In this document: positions 50,000 to 62,772 of the stretch, in pieces
Numbering within the stretch: position 1 is the first letter of the stretch
Layout: each line of letters starts with the position of its first letter
Assembly (NCBI RefSeq): GCF_003286085.1
Contig: NW_020825289.1
Coordinates: 2,046,001-2,110,000, forward strand
Direction: 5' to 3'
Source of the DNA: Drosophila persimilis
Taxonomy: Eukaryota; Arthropoda; Insecta; Diptera; Drosophilidae
Length of the DNA: 64,000 bases
Translations under genes and position numbers: made by a program
Notes under the pieces: model-generated
Seen by the model: the letters and a program-made list of their open reading frames with translations, nothing else
Database searches by the model: none
What the model was told of the DNA's origin: nothing

Positions 50000-50225
50000 A
50001 GAATCAAGAAAACAATTTCATCCTTTCTCGCTCTGAAAAAAAAACAATTTTCAGTGGCTACGCAGCGCTCGACGTCACGCTTAGACTGATTTTCTGTCTC
50101 TCGCACGCACTCTTTGTCGTGTCGTTTAATATTAGCGGCGTCTGCCGGAGGAGAGCCATACTGACTTAGTATCGGGTATAACTGGAGAGTTGCGGTGTCC
50201 GCAGCAACTCACAACGTTCCTCCTC
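50000..50225 (+). mobile_element. mini-me/DINE-1 type repeat, right half
   Basis: CGTCACGCTTAGACTG, GGCGTCTGCCGGAGGAGAGC, GACTTAGTATCGGGTATAAC and CAACTCACAACGTTCC end, the counterpart of 48030-48540. Confidence 0.75.
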
Positions 50226-50412
50226 GTTTTTCCTGCATTTGAACGACTATTCTCAACGATAGGAAATAAATTATTATTCAACTGCCTTATCTTTTTAATA
50301 TACTTCGTTTGCTGATAACATTGCGGACTCAGATTTTCGATATAAAATCCCAATCAGCAGTACAAGATAAGAGTTTCTCTTCAGAAATATAGGTATATAT
50401 TTACATATATAT
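50226..50412 (+). repeat. Tandem-array unit 1, piece before the LTR element
   Basis: CCTGCATTTGAACGACTA to the TTACATATATAT end matches 55137-55329 and 61985-62178. Confidence 0.78.
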
Positions 50413-51007
50413 AGTGACATATCCATAATTCCCCACATCCCATACACATTATGTTTATGTAAAATTCATCCACCCCATCCACACAAGTAACAGGACCCCA
50501 CTCAAGAATCAATAACTGTTTCTTCCCATACTCCAAGCTAGGGCCCCCCATAATATAAACAATGGACCACATTGTTTCATCAACATTAGAATCACGCCAC
50601 TCTCGAGAAATCGATTCTTTAGAATCACGCCACTCATGAGGACCAATCAAAGCTAGACATAAAACCAAGGAGTATCACATTCCTAGCTCCGTCATGTAAT
50701 GCAACACCGATCGCCAGCAGCGGATGCCTTTCATCAAAGCCGACGCATCCCCAAATATCGATCCAGGCACGTACGCCACCGACACGAAGATGCAGCCGAG
50801 GAAAGCAACGCCCGAAGCCAGAGTCGGGAGTTCCAAGAGAAGGGCTCATGGAAACTAGCCAGCAGCAGAGAGATCAGTTCCGTTTGAGACAAGCAGACCC
50901 AAAGTCAAGTCGGGGAATTCATTTAAATCTTGTGACATAAAGATATTTAAGTTTGTAAAATAAAAGTATTTTTTAAAAACTTAAAATCGAGTTGCTGATA
51001 TTTAACT
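50413..51007 (+). repeat. 17.6/297-like 5' LTR, unit 1
   Basis: AGTGACATATCC start, AACT end; near-identical to 55330-55923 and 62179-62772. The open frames in it recur in all three copies and are not genes. Confidence 0.85.
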
Positions 51008-51310
51008 GGCGCAGTCGGTAGGATTTCGTTTAAAATTAACTCCTATATTTCGGTAATGGTCAGCTTGTGTAATTTCTAATTACTGTGATCACGTAATCCC
51101 GGAATCGTTAATAAAATTGTGAAATCCGCCAAAGAACCTATGTGTTACGAGCACATACGATTTGCAAAACTAATTTAAGTGAACTGAAGTGAGCGGAGAT
51201 AGTGAATCACCAAGGACAGTGAAGCACTTAATACAATATCAAAAAAATTACAAGTGAACCAAAATAAAGATCAAAACTACTGAAAACAAAACCCAATCAA
51301 CACCAACAAC

Positions 51311-52204
51311 ATGGCGTTACCACCACTATCATTGAGCGAAATCCACTTGAACCAGGCACTGCTGTCGATCCGACAAATACCTGTCTATGACGGTTCATCT
51401 GGACAGCTAAGCTCATTTATCAAACGAATCGAATATGTATGCGGATTATGTCCAACTGAAGATCTTCGCCAACAAAGGATGCTATTTGGAGCGACCGAGA
51501 TCCAACTGTCAGGAGAGGCACAACGCATATCGCAAATGATACAACCCAACACGTGGCTCGAACTGAAGACGGCGCTGATTAACGAGTTCAAAAATCACAC
51601 ACCATATGAAGAACTCTTACGACAACTATACACCACCAGATTCAACGGCAGTCTTCGTAAGTTTATAGAAGAATTAGAGATAAAAGCATTATTAATAAAC
51701 AATAAGCTAAACTTAGAAAACATACCAGAAAATAATGTCATTTATAAAAACGCTTTGAACAACACAATTAAAGATGCCATTACTCGAAAACTTCCTGACA
51801 GAATGTTCATGACCTTAGCAAGAAAAGATATTACCACATTGTCTAATCTTAAGAAGGCAGCACAAGAAGAAGGATTGTACGAAGCTAGTACAACAGATTC
51901 AGGTACAAATAAAGATCAATCGAAATCGTCTCAATCAAATCGAAAGAATGTTGGAAACTATTATCCAAATTATAATACTACTAACTATCACAATCAAACT
52001 CAGAGTTCATCTGGAACAGGTCAGACTAATCGAACAAATCAAAATCAAAATTCCCAAAATCCTGGATTATACAATGAGTTCAAAAATTCCTTGAATCAAG
52101 GTAGGGCTCAGAATCCATTCAATCAGCAAATATCCCAAAACCAAGGTAGTGGGAGTGGACCCAACCAACCTACTAAAAGAGGGAGGGAGAGTCAGAGTGG
52201 CTAA
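51311..52204 (+). pseudogene. 17.6/297-like gag, unit 1
   Basis: 297 codons, open. The N-terminal capsid-like part (PLSLSEIHLNQALLSIRQIP, YEELLRQLYTTRFNGSLRKF) is followed by an Asn/Gln/Ser-rich C-terminal region (NPFNQQISQNQGSGSGPNQ). It is nearly identical to 56230-57123. Errantivirus-type gag without CCHC knuckles. Fossil element; frame itself looks whole. Confidence 0.82.
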
Positions 52205-52329
52205 ACGAAGATGGACGTAAATTTTCATCAAGCCGCCTCGGAAGAAACTTAGGAGGACCCTATATAAACATTACCATTAATAAAAGAATATTAAGGTGTA
52301 TCGCTGACTCGGGATCATCGATCAACATC

Positions 52330-53061
52330 ATGAAAGAAAATTATACAGATTCCGAGATAAAAGACGATAACCTTACGGTCCATACCATCAATGGACCTGT
52401 CCGTATAACTAAGAGTATAATGAGGAATGCGAAAAAAACATGTCCGTCCGAACAAAAGTTCTACATACATAACTTCTCCGAAAATTATGATATTTTATTA
52501 GGAAGAGAATACTTGATGGCAAGTAAAGCCGTCATCGAATACAGAAATGGCACTGTAACACTAGGAGCTAGGTCGTACCCAATCATTCAGAGTGGAGAAG
52601 CTATTGAAGCCGGCAAGACCGCACAGAAGTGCACTGATCCCTCTACAAAAGAAGAGAAGATCGCACCTAAGTGCCTTGACCCATCTCCAGAGGGAGCAAA
52701 TATACAAGCAAATATAATAATTCCAGAGAAACCGAGGAAGTTAATGGAATCGGCGAACTTCAACACAATTAAAATCCTCATCTTCCTCATAATTACCATC
52801 GTAATGGCACAGGGCCAAAACATAGAAATAAATCCTATAAAATCCCAAAACGGATATATGATATTCAAAACTGGATCGATTAACATACCTATCAATTACG
52901 AATACCATTATCTAACTGTTAATGTAACTAAAACCGAAGAACTATACCAAAATTTGGCACAGGGCCAAAACATAGAAATAAATCCTATAAAATCCCAAAA
53001 CGGATATATGATATTCAAAACTGGATCGATTACCATACCTATCAATTACGAATACCATTAA
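52330..53061 (+). pseudogene. 17.6/297-like protease and env remnant, unit 1
   Basis: Starts MKENYTDSEIKDDNLTVHTI with a retropepsin-like IADSGSSINIM just upstream (about 52295-52325), then ILLGREYLMASKAVIEYR. The end reads AQGQNIEINPIKSQNGYMIF, the N-terminal part of an env-like protein. RT is missing. Fossil. Confidence 0.7.
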
Positions 53062-53204
53062 GCAGAGAGATCAGTTCCGTTTGAGACAAGCAGACCCAAA
53101 GTCAAGTCGGGGAATTAATTTAAATCTTGTGACATAAAGATATTTAAGTTTGTAAAATAAAAGTCTTTTTTAAAAACTTAAAATCGAGTTGCGGATATTT
53201 AACT
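53062..53204 (+). repeat. Partial 3' LTR, unit 1
   Basis: Matches the last 143 bp of the 5' LTR (AGCAGAGAGATCAGTTCCG to ATTTAACT) and is followed by ATATACTTATTTACG, the same flank as after the solo LTR. Confidence 0.82.
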
Positions 53205-55329
53205 ATATACTTATTTACGTACTATTTTTTTCCCCCCTAATTTAAGATAATTTTCCATAAATGTTTGAAACGGATATACATATGAAAGAATCTTCAACGC
53301 CATAATGTTCATAACATACCTTAATTCTTAATTAGCATCACAGGCTTAATTGATAAACCCGTTCCGACCGTTCCAACTGTTTGTATATTTTACATTTTAT
53401 TGCCTCGAAATGCGAAGTCCTTAATTTAAAGTAAGTAAGACTTTTTAAAAGTTAGACCATACCATCCTATGTTCGTATATATGTACCTACTACATACATA
53501 TATGGGGAGAACAACCTTAGAATACTTGTTGCTGCTGGTCAAGCTAAATATGTTTCCTTCAAAAATGTAATTTGATGGAAGTCCTCTGACCAAAATTAGA
53601 ATTGGAATTAGAAAACAGAGGTAGCCGCAGGGGAAAAGCATGCTGGGAGAGCGAGAGAATTATACGCATTAGCAGGCTTTCCAGTTAAGCTGGAAGCAAG
53701 ACAGCGCAGTAGTTGTTTTTATACCCGATACTCAAATTGAGTAGGTGTATATTAGATTTGTGGGTAAAATGGATATGTTTAACGTCCGGAAGGAAGCGTT
53801 TCCAACCCCATAAAGTATATATATTCTTGATCAGCATCAATAGGGCCATGTCTGTCTGTCCGTCCGCCTTTTTTGGCGCCTAGTTCTCGGAGACTACATG
53901 AGCTAGAGCAGCGAAATTGTAGCCAGACTCCTGTGATGTCACTCTGAATCAAGCTTGTTTCAAAATTTTGCCACGCAAAGGACGAAAGTCTGCAGCATCC
54001 ACATTTATAATATCAGAGAACCAAAAATGCAGAATCGTAGAGAATGACCACATCTACCAGACTGCCGAATCTTAATTATATCTGATTATTATAACCAAAA
54101 GGAACAAATCAATTTGGAGTGGCTAAGCAAAACCCTGAGATCTAGGCGCTCATAGGGACGGAAAGACGGACGGACAGACAGACAGACAGTCATGGCCCTA
54201 TCGACACGGCTATTGTACTGATCAAGATATGTATAGGACTGAAAAATGTATGGGATTTCATCAATTGAGAAAGGCTGTGTCGATTTGGCTCAAATATTTT
54301 TTCAGTTGTTCTTATTACCCAGGAATACATTTTTCTAAACCTACCCGTGATCGGGAAACATTTTTTTTCTAATCATTTTTTTTGTCTCAGCCGTAGTATG
54401 TGAGGAGGTAATGCCTATCATGTAATATTCGACGCTTGTCGTGGCTTTTCTAATTTGAAAAGCCAACGGCTAAGCTGCAAATTACCGCCTAAAACTAGGC
54501 CGTAAAAAAAAATTCGAGGTGATGATCTTGGGAACTTATCACAATCTATTTTGCGACCAAGTGGCGACCAATATTGCTGTGCCTGGACTCTGTATAGCAG
54601 AAAAAGTCCTGATACAAGTGCAAAAACGTGGGCTGCTGTAGCTGGTAGTCCAAACCTCGTTCCTCGCCCCCAAATAGTGGTACAATTCTATTGAAACGCT
54701 GGTCTATAAGTTACTGAAGGGACCAGATATATTTTTTTTACCGGCCATCATCCGTTGGGTGATCCTCATAAGAACATTTTTTCTCACAATTGCAATGGCG
54801 CCTAAAAATAAAAATCCTTTTCTTATGGAGATGGTTTCTTCTGTATTGATCACATTTAAAAAAAAAAACACTTTTATCCTGCAAGATTAACCTAACAAAA
54901 ACTCTTAAAACAACCGAATGCATAAAATTATTATAAAGTTATTATTTTTAAAATATACGAAATACTAAATCTTACATTCATAAAAATACGAATTTATAAA
55001 ATTCGAATTGAACCTTTTAAGAACTTATAAATAAAAAACAGTACACCAAATTTAGCAAAATTTCATCCAAAATCAATGTTACATTACCCTTGTAAGAATT
55101 TGTAAAATCTGTTTTTTAAATATTTGGGTTTTTTTCCTGCATTTGAACGACTAGGCTCACCGATATGAAATAAATACGATGGACGCAACATTATTCAACT
55201 GCCTTATCTCTTTAATATACTTCGTTTGCTGATAACAATGCGGACTCAGATTTTCGATATAATATCCCAATCAGCAGTACAAGATAAGAGTTTGTCTTCC
55301 GAAATATAGGTACATATTTACATATATAT
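53205..55329 (+). repeat. Tandem-array unit 2, flank before the LTR element
   Basis: 2.1 kb matching 60082-62178, with short differences. It contains a DINE (53716-54235), a T-rich stretch, and the same sequence as 42993-43353 plus 47981-48029 plus 50226-50412. No gene; open frames at 53426 and 54738 recur in both copies and lack domains. Confidence 0.82.
53716..54235. mobile_element. mini-me/DINE-1 type repeat, head-to-head pair
   Basis: TATACCCGATACTCAAATTG end and GATCAGCATCAATAG core on plus, then the same type inverted (GACGGACGGACAGAC, GTCATGGCCCTATCGAC, TGATCAAGATATG). Copied at 60569-61082. Confidence 0.76.
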
Positions 55330-55923
55330 AGTGACATATCAATAATTCCCCACATCCCAACACATTATGTTTATGTACAATTCATCCACCCCATCCACAC
55401 AAGTAACAGGACCCCACTCAAGAATCAATAACTGTTTCTTCCCATACTCCAAGCTAGGGCCCCCCATAATATAAACAATGGACCACATTGTTTCATCAAC
55501 ATTAGAATCACGCCACTCTCGAGAAATCGATTCTTTAGAATCACGCCACTCATGAGGACCAATCAAAGCTAGACATAAAACCAAGGAGTATCACATTCCT
55601 AGCTCCGTCATGTAATGCAACACCGATCGCCAGCAGCGGATGCCTTTCATCAAAGCCGACGCATCCCCAAATATCGATCCAGGCACGTACGCCACCGACA
55701 CGAAGATGCAGCCGAGGAAAGCAACGCCCGAAGCCAGAGTCGGGAGTTCCAAGAGAAGGGCTCATGGAAACTAGCCAGCAGCAGAGAGATCAGTTCCGTT
55801 TGAGACAAGCAGACCCAAAGTCAAGTCGGGGAATTCATTTAAATCTTGTGACATAAAGATATTTAAGTTGTAAAATAAAAGTCTTTGTTAAAAAACTTAA
55901 AATCGAGTTGCGGATATTTAACT
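55330..55923 (+). repeat. 17.6/297-like 5' LTR, unit 2
   Basis: AGTGACATATCA start, AACT end, preceded by ATAT. Near-identical to 50413-51007 and 62179-62772. Confidence 0.85.
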
Positions 55924-56229
55924 GGCGCAGTCGGTAGGATTTCGTTTAAAATTAACACCTATATTTCGGTAATGGTCAGCTTGTGTAATTTCTAATTACT
56001 GTGATCACGTAATCCCGGAATCGTTAATAAAATTGTGAAATCCGCCAAAGAACCTATGTGTTACGAGCACATACGATTTGCAAAACTAAAATTAAGTGAA
56101 CTGAAGTAAGCGGAGATAGTGAATCACCAAGGACAGTGAAGCACTTAATACAATATCAAAAAAACTTACAAGTGAACCAAAATAAAGTTAAAAACTACAA
56201 CAAAACAAAACCCAATCAACACCAACAAC

Positions 56230-57123
56230 ATGGCGTTACCACCACTATCATTGAGCGAAATCCACTTGAACCAGGCACTGCTGTCGATCCGACAAATACC
56301 TGCCTATGACGGTTCATCTGGACAGCTAAGCTCATTTATCAAACGAATCGAATATGTTTGCGGATTATATCCAACTGAAGATCTTCGCCAACAAAGGATT
56401 CTATTTGGAGCGACCGAGATCCAACTGTCAGGAGAGGCACAACGCATATCGCAAATGATACAATACAACACGTGGCTCGAACTGAAGACGGCGCTGATCA
56501 ACGAGTTCAAAAATCACACACCATATGAAGAACTCTTACGACAACTATACACCACCAGATTCAACGGCAGTCTTCGTAAGTTTATAGAAGAATTAGAGAT
56601 AAAAGCATTATTAATAAACAATAAGCTAAACTTAGAAAACATACCAGAAAATAATGTCATTTATAAAAACGCTTTGAACAACACAATTAAAGATGTCATT
56701 ACTCGAAAACTTCCTGACAGAATGTTCATGACCTTAGCAAGAAAAGATATTACCACATTGTCTAATCTTAAGAAGGCAGCACAAGAAGAAGGATTGTACG
56801 AAGCTAGTACAACAGATTCAGGTACAAATAAAGATCAATCGAAATCGTCTCAATCAAATCGAAAGAATGTTGGAAACTATTATCCAAATTATAATACTAC
56901 TAACTATCACAATCAAACTCAGAGTTCATCTGGAACAGGTCAGACTAATCGAACAAATCAAAATCAAAATTCCCAAAATCCTGGATTATACAATGAGTTC
57001 AAAAATTCCTTGAATCAAGGTAGGGCTCAGAATCCATTCAATCAGCAAATATCTCAAAACCAAGCTAGTGGGAGTGGACCCAACCAACCTACTAAAAGAG
57101 GGAGGGAGAGCCAGAGTGGATAA
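56230..57123 (+). pseudogene. 17.6/297-like gag, unit 2
   Basis: 297 codons, differing from unit 1 by a handful of residues. Same capsid-like start and Asn/Gln-rich end. Part of a fossil element. Confidence 0.82.
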
Positions 57124-57248
57124 ACGAAGATGGACGTAAATTTTCATCAAGCCGCCTCGGAAGAAACTTAGGAGGACCCTATATAAACATTACCATTAAT
57201 AAAAGAATATTAAGGTGTATCGCTGACTCGGGATCATCGATCAACATC

Positions 57249-59045
57249 ATGAAAGAAAATTATACAGATTCCGAGATAAAAGACGATAACCTTACGGTCC
57301 ATACCATCAATGGACCTGTTCGTATAACTAAGAGTATAATGAGGAATGCGAACAAAACATGTCCGTCCGAACAAAAGTTCTACATACATAACTTTTCCGA
57401 AAATTATGATATTTTATTAGGAAGAGAATACTTGATGGCAAGTAAAGCCGGCATCGATTACAGAAATGACACTGTAACACTAGGAGCTAGGTCGTACCCA
57501 ATCATTCAGAGTGGAGAAGCTATTGAAGCCGGCAAGACCGCACAGAAGTGCACTGATCCCTCTACAAAAGAAGAGAAGATCGCACCTAAGTTCCTTGACC
57601 CATCGCCAGAGGGAGATCAATACATCGCTTCCGCTCTAGACAGTGAATTAAGGGAATGTAATCAATTAAGATTGGAACACTTAAGCGACGAAGAGAGGGA
57701 AGAGTTAAAGAAGGTCTCATATGAGTTTAAGGATGTGCAGTACAGAGAAGGTGACAATTTGACTTTCACAAGTACAATCAAGCACCAGATCAAAACTCAA
57801 CATGAAGACCCGGTCTACAGACGACCATACAAATATGCCCAGATACATGATCAGGAGATAAGCCAGCAAATCAAAGATATGATCAGGCAGGGAATAATTC
57901 GAAAGTCGAATTCTCCTTACTGCTCGCCCATATCTATGATTCCGAAGAAGATAGATGCTTCAGGAAAGCAAAAATATCGAATGGTAGTAGACTATAGAAG
58001 TCTAAATGAAATAACAGTTAAGGACAAATTCCCAACTCCAAGAATGGATGAAATCCTAGACAAACTAGGTAAATGTCAGTATTTTACGACAATCGATTTA
58101 GCAAAAGGTTTCCATCAAATACCCATGGAACCTAGCTCAATCCCCAAAACTGCGTTCTCCACTAAGCATGGACATTACGAGTTCACTCGTATGCCCTTTG
58201 GGCTAACCACTGCCCCAGCTACCTTCCAAAGATGTATGAACAATCTGCTAGAAGAGTTAATCTTCAAAGATTGCTTTGTATACTTAGATGACATCATTAT
58301 ATTTTCCACTTCATTGGAAGAACACTTGTTGTCATTCAGGAGATTATTTGGAAAGTTGAGAGACGCCAACTTGAAGCTACAAATGGACAAATGTGAATTC
58401 ATGAAAAAGGAAACTGAATTCCTAGGTCATGTAGTCACTACCAAAGGAATAGTACCAAATCCAAATGAACATGAAATAAACTATTCAGCCATCGAAAAGG
58501 AATTATTAGCGATCGTATGGGCAACCAAGTATTTCCGTTCATACCTGTTCGGTAGAACATTCGAGATACAAAGCGATTATAAACCCTTGATTTGGTTGAA
58601 CAACCTCAAGGAGCCAAATATGAAATTACAAAGGTGGAAAATAAAACTGAATGAGTTTGATTTTAAAATGAAATATCTACCAGGCAAAGAAAATCATGTA
58701 GCTGATGCCTTATCAAGGGTAAAGATTAATGAAAATCTCCTTGGAGAAGCTTCCAATAGCGTTGGTGCAACTGTACATAGCGCACAGGAAGACAATCTAA
58801 ATCACATTGCTATCACGGAAAGACCAATTAACTATTACAATCGGCAAATTGAGCTAATAAAAGGCAATGAAGATAAGGTAGAAAAAATTCGTTATTTTCA
58901 CAAGCTAATCATCAAGATCACGTATAAGGAAATGACTCACACCTTAGCGAAGGATATAATAAAGGAATATCTATGCACCAAAAAGAGCGCATTATATTTC
59001 CATAACGAAATAGATTTTCCTCCATTCCAAAAAGCCTATTTATAA
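57249..59045 (+). pseudogene. 17.6/297-like pol: protease, RT, RNase H
   Basis: Protease flank ILLGREYLMASKAGIDY, then the RT: YRMVVDYRSLNEITVKDKFP, YFTTIDLAKGFHQIPM, FEFTRMPFGL-type block (EFTRMPFGLTTAPATFQRCM) and FVYLDDIIIFS (catalytic YLDD). RNase H follows: EINYSAIEKELLAIVWATKY, EIQSDYKPLIWLNN, ENHVADALSRV. A gypsy/errantivirus pol. Fossil. Confidence 0.82.
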
Positions 59046-59940
59046 ATAATTAATTCTAACAATATAACCAAAGCTGTCAAATCAAGCACGAAACTCCTAG
59101 ATATTCAGAATTACGCTGAATTTAAAGAAACCATATTAAAGAATCATAAAGGCTTACTCCATCCAGGGATAGAGAAAACCGTCAATTGGTTTAGGGGAAA
59201 ATACTATTACCCGGATTATCAAAAACTAATCCAAAACATCATAAACGAATGTCCTACTTGTAATATTGCCAAAACAGAGCATAGAAATACGAAGTTGGCA
59301 TTCGAAACTACACCGGAAATACTGAACATCAGAGAGAAATACGTCATGGATTTCTATATGGTTGGTAACCAACAGTTCCTATCATGTATTGACTATACTC
59401 GAAGTTTGCCACTCTTGTAGAAGTAAAAAGTCGTGACTGGTTAGAAGCAAAAAGAGCCATCATGAAAGTTTTTAACGAGATTGGCAAACCAATTGAAATC
59501 GAAGCCGATAAAGATTAATAAGTGAATAAAATCACTCAATTAAATAAAAACCGCATAGAATATGAAGTAGATACCCGCTATAAACTATCACCTCTAGTTA
59601 AGTCTAAGGTAACAAATCCTTTCAAAAGGACGGGCGAAATTAGACAGGTAGACGAAAAACATTATGAAGAAAAGAATAGGGGTAGGAAAATAACTCATTA
59701 TAAATCAAAATTCAAGAAAAAGAAGAAATCTAATACAAGCAAATATAATAATTCCAGAGAAACCGAGGAAGTTAATGGAATCGGCGAACTTCAACACAAT
59801 TAAAATCCTCATCTTCATCATAATTACCATCGTAATGGCACAGGGCCAAAACATAGAAATAAATCCTATAAAATCCCAAAACGGATATATGATATTCAAA
59901 ACTGGATCGATTACCATACCTATCAATTACGAATACCATT
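59046..59940 (+). pseudogene. 17.6/297-like integrase and env remnants
   Basis: 59100-59400 has the integrase zinc-binding region (HKGLLHPGIEKTVNWFRGKY, CPTCNIAKTEHRN); 59522-59803 an extended basic C-terminal region; about 59760-59940 the start of an env-like protein (ITIVMAQGQNIEINPIKSQN), as in unit 1. Remnants only. Errantiviruses express env from a spliced RNA. Confidence 0.65.
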
Positions 59941-59941
59941 G

Positions 59942-60081
59942 AGCAGAGAGATCAGTTCCGTTTGAGACAAGCAGACCCAAAGTCAAGTCGGGGAATTAAT
60001 TTAAATCTTGTGACATAAAGATATTTAAGTTTGTAAAATAAAAGTCTTTTTTAAAAACTTAAAATCGAGTTGCGGATATTT
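59942..60081 (+). repeat. Partial 3' LTR, unit 2
   Basis: Matches the end of the LTR and the equivalent of 53062-53204; the last bases and the immediate flank differ from unit 1. Confidence 0.78.
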
Positions 60082-62178
60082 TATTCCCCCCTAATTTAAG
60101 ATAATTTTCCATAAATGTTTGAAACGGATATACATATGAAAGAATCTTCAACGCCATAATGTTCATAACATACCTTAATTCTTAATTAGCATCACAGGCT
60201 TAATTGATAAACCCGTTCCGACCGTTCCAACTGTTTGTATATTTTACATTTTATTGCCTCGAAATGCGAAGTCCTTAATTTAAAGTAAGTAAGACTTTTT
60301 AAAAGTTAGACCATACCATCCTATGTTCGTATATATGTACCTACTACATACATATATGGGGAGAACAACCTTAGAATACTTGTTGCTGCTGGTCAAGCTA
60401 AATATGTTTCCTTCAAAAATGTAATTTGATGGAAGTCCTCTGACCAAAATTAGAATTGGAATTAGAAAACAGAGGTAGCCGCAGGGGAAAAGCATGCTGG
60501 GAGAGCGAGAGAATTATACGCATTAGCAGGCTTTCCAGTTAAGCTGGAAGCAAGACAGCGCAGTAGTTGTTTTTATACCCGATACTCAAATTGAGTAGGT
60601 GTATATTAGATTTGTGGGTAAAATGGATATGTTTAACGTCCGAAAGGAAGCGTTTCCAACCCCATAAAGTATATATATTCTTGATCAACATCAATAAGGC
60701 CATGTCTATCTGTCCGTCCGCCTTTTTTGGCGCCTAGTTCTCGGAGACTACATGAGCTAGAGCAGCGAAATTGTAGCCAGACTCCTGTGATGTCACTCTG
60801 AATCAAGCTTGTTTCAAAATTTTGTCACGCAAAGGACGAAAGTCTGCAGCATCCACATTTATAATATCAGAGAACCAAAAATGCAGAATCGTAGAGAATG
60901 ACCACATCTACCAGACTGCCGAATCTTAATTATATCTGATTATTATAACCAAAAGGAACAAATCAATTTGGAGTGGCTAAGCAAAACCCTGAGATCTAGG
61001 CGCTCATAGGGACGGAAGGACGGACGGACAGACAGTCATGGCCCTATCGACACGGCTATTGTACTGATCAAGATATGTATAGGACTGAAAAATGTATGGG
61101 ATTTCATCAATTGAGAAAGGCTGTGCCGATTTGGCTCAAATATTTTTTCAGTTGTTCTTATTACCCAGAAATACATTTTTCTAAACCTACCCGTGATCGG
61201 GAAACATTTTTTTTCTAATCATTTTTTTTGTCTCAGCCGTAGTATGTGAGGAGGTAATGCCTATCATGTAATATTCGACGCTTGTCGTGGCTTTTCTAAT
61301 TTGAAAAGCCAACGGCTAAGCTGCAAATTACCGCCTAAAACTAGGCCGTAAAAAAAATTCGAGGTGATGATCTTGGGAACTTATCACAATCTATTTTGCG
61401 ACCAAGTGGCGACCAATATTGCTGTGCCTGGACTCTGTATAGCAGAAAAAGTCCTGATACAAGTGCAAAAACGTGGGCTGCTGTAGCTGGTAGTCCAAAC
61501 CTCGTTCCTCGCCCCCAAATAGTGGTACAATTCTATTGAAACGCTGGTCTATAAGTTACTGAAGGGACCAGATATATTTTTTTTACCGGCCATCATCCGT
61601 TGGGTGATCCTCATAAGAACATTTTTTCTCACAATTGCAATGGCGCCTAAAAATAAAAATCCTTTTCTTATGGAGATGGTTTCTTCTGTATTGATCACAT
61701 TTAAAAAAAAAAAAACACACTTTTATCCTGCAAGATTAACCTAACAAGAACTCTTAAAACAACCGAATGCATAAAATTATTATAAAGTTATTATTTTTAA
61801 AATATACGAAATACTAAATCTTACATTCATAAAAATACGAATTTATAAAATTCGAATTGAACCTTTTAAGAACTTATAAATAAAAAACAGTACACCAAAT
61901 TTAGCAAAATTTCATCCAAAATCAATGTTACATTACCCTTGTAAGAATTTGTAAAATCTGTTTTTTAAATATTTGGGTTTTTTTCCTGCATTTGAACGAC
62001 TAGGCTCACCGATATGAAATAAATACGATGGACGCAACATTATTCAACTGCCTTATCTCTTTAATATACTTCGTTTGCTGATAACAATGCGGACTCAGAT
62101 TTTCGATATAATATTCCAATCAGCAGTACAAGATAAGAGTTTGTCTTCCGAAATATAGGTACACATTTACATATATAT
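60082..62178 (+). repeat. Tandem-array unit 3, flank before the solo LTR
   Basis: Nearly identical to 53230-55329, about 6.85 kb downstream. It includes a DINE at 60569-61082 and the same open frames without domains. No gene. Confidence 0.84.
60569..61082. mobile_element. mini-me/DINE-1 type repeat, head-to-head pair, array copy
   Basis: Copy of 53716-54235 with a slightly shorter GACA tract. Duplicated with the array unit, not inserted anew. Confidence 0.76.
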
Positions 62179-62772
62179 AGTGACATATCAATAATTCCCC
62201 ACATCCCAACACATTATGTTTATGTACAATTCATCCACCCCATCCACACAAGTAACAGGACCCCACTCAAGAATCAATAACTGTTTCTTCCCATACTCCA
62301 AGCTAGGGCCCCCCATAATATAAACAATGGACCACATTGTTTCATCAACATTAGAATCACGCCACTCTCGAGAAATCGATTCTTTAGAATCACGCCACTC
62401 ATGAGGACCAATCAAAGCTAGACATAAAACCAAGGAGTATCACATTCCTAGCTCCGTCATGTAATGCAACACCGATCGCCAGAAGCGGATGCCTTTCATC
62501 AAAGCCGACGCATCCCCAAATATCGATCCAGGCACGTACGCCACCGACACGAAGATGCAGCCGAGGAAAGCAACGCCCGAAGCCAGAGTCGGGAGTTCCA
62601 AGAGAAGGGCTCATGGAAACTAGCCAGCAGCAGAGAGATCAGTTCCGTTTGAGACAAGCAGACCCAAAGTCAAGTCGGGGAATTCATTTAAATCTTGTGA
62701 CATAAAGATATTTAAGTTTGTAAAATAAAAGTATTTTTTAAAAACTTAAAATCGAGTTGCGGATATTTAACT
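62179..62772 (+). repeat. Solo LTR, 17.6/297-like, unit 3
   Basis: A full LTR (AGTGACATATCA to ATTTAACT) with ATAT on both sides and no internal region. It occupies the same site as the larger elements in units 1 and 2, so it probably arose by recombination between the two LTRs of one copy. Confidence 0.85.

Larger units (their letters stand above)
50413..53204 (+). mobile_element. 17.6/297-like gypsy-group LTR element, array unit 1 (fossil)
   Basis: 5' LTR 50413-51007, primer-binding site TGGCGCAGTCGGTAGG (51007-51022), gag 51311-52204, protease 52330-52690, an env-like remnant, and a partial 3' LTR 53062-53204. ATAT flanks both ends. LTRs starting AGTGAC and ending AACT, ATAT target and the TGGCGCAGTCGGTAG primer site fit the 17.6/297/tom group of errantivirus-like elements. 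RT, RNase H and integrase are absent. Incomplete, several breaks. The sequence is very close to the copy at 55330, so it is young. Confidence 0.83.
55330..60081 (+). mobile_element. 17.6/297-like gypsy-group LTR element, array unit 2 (fossil)
   Basis: 5' LTR 55330-55923, primer-binding site at 55923-55938, gag 56230-57123, protease/RT/RNase H 57249-59045, integrase remnant 59046-59510, env remnant about 59690-59940, and a partial 3' LTR 59942-60081. It is the most complete of the three. It shares its insertion site and 3' truncation with unit 1, so both come from duplication of one insertion. A few breaks. Confidence 0.85.

Noticed and set aside
50699-50887. 62-codon plus-strand frame repeated at 55615-55803 and 62464-62652
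   Set aside because: It lies within the LTR and is repeated only because the LTR is; a coincidental frame without a recognisable domain.
52587-52895. Minus-strand frame with hydrophobic residues over the protease/env region
   Set aside because: It is the antisense of a real plus-strand retrotransposon frame and recurs at 59705-59926.
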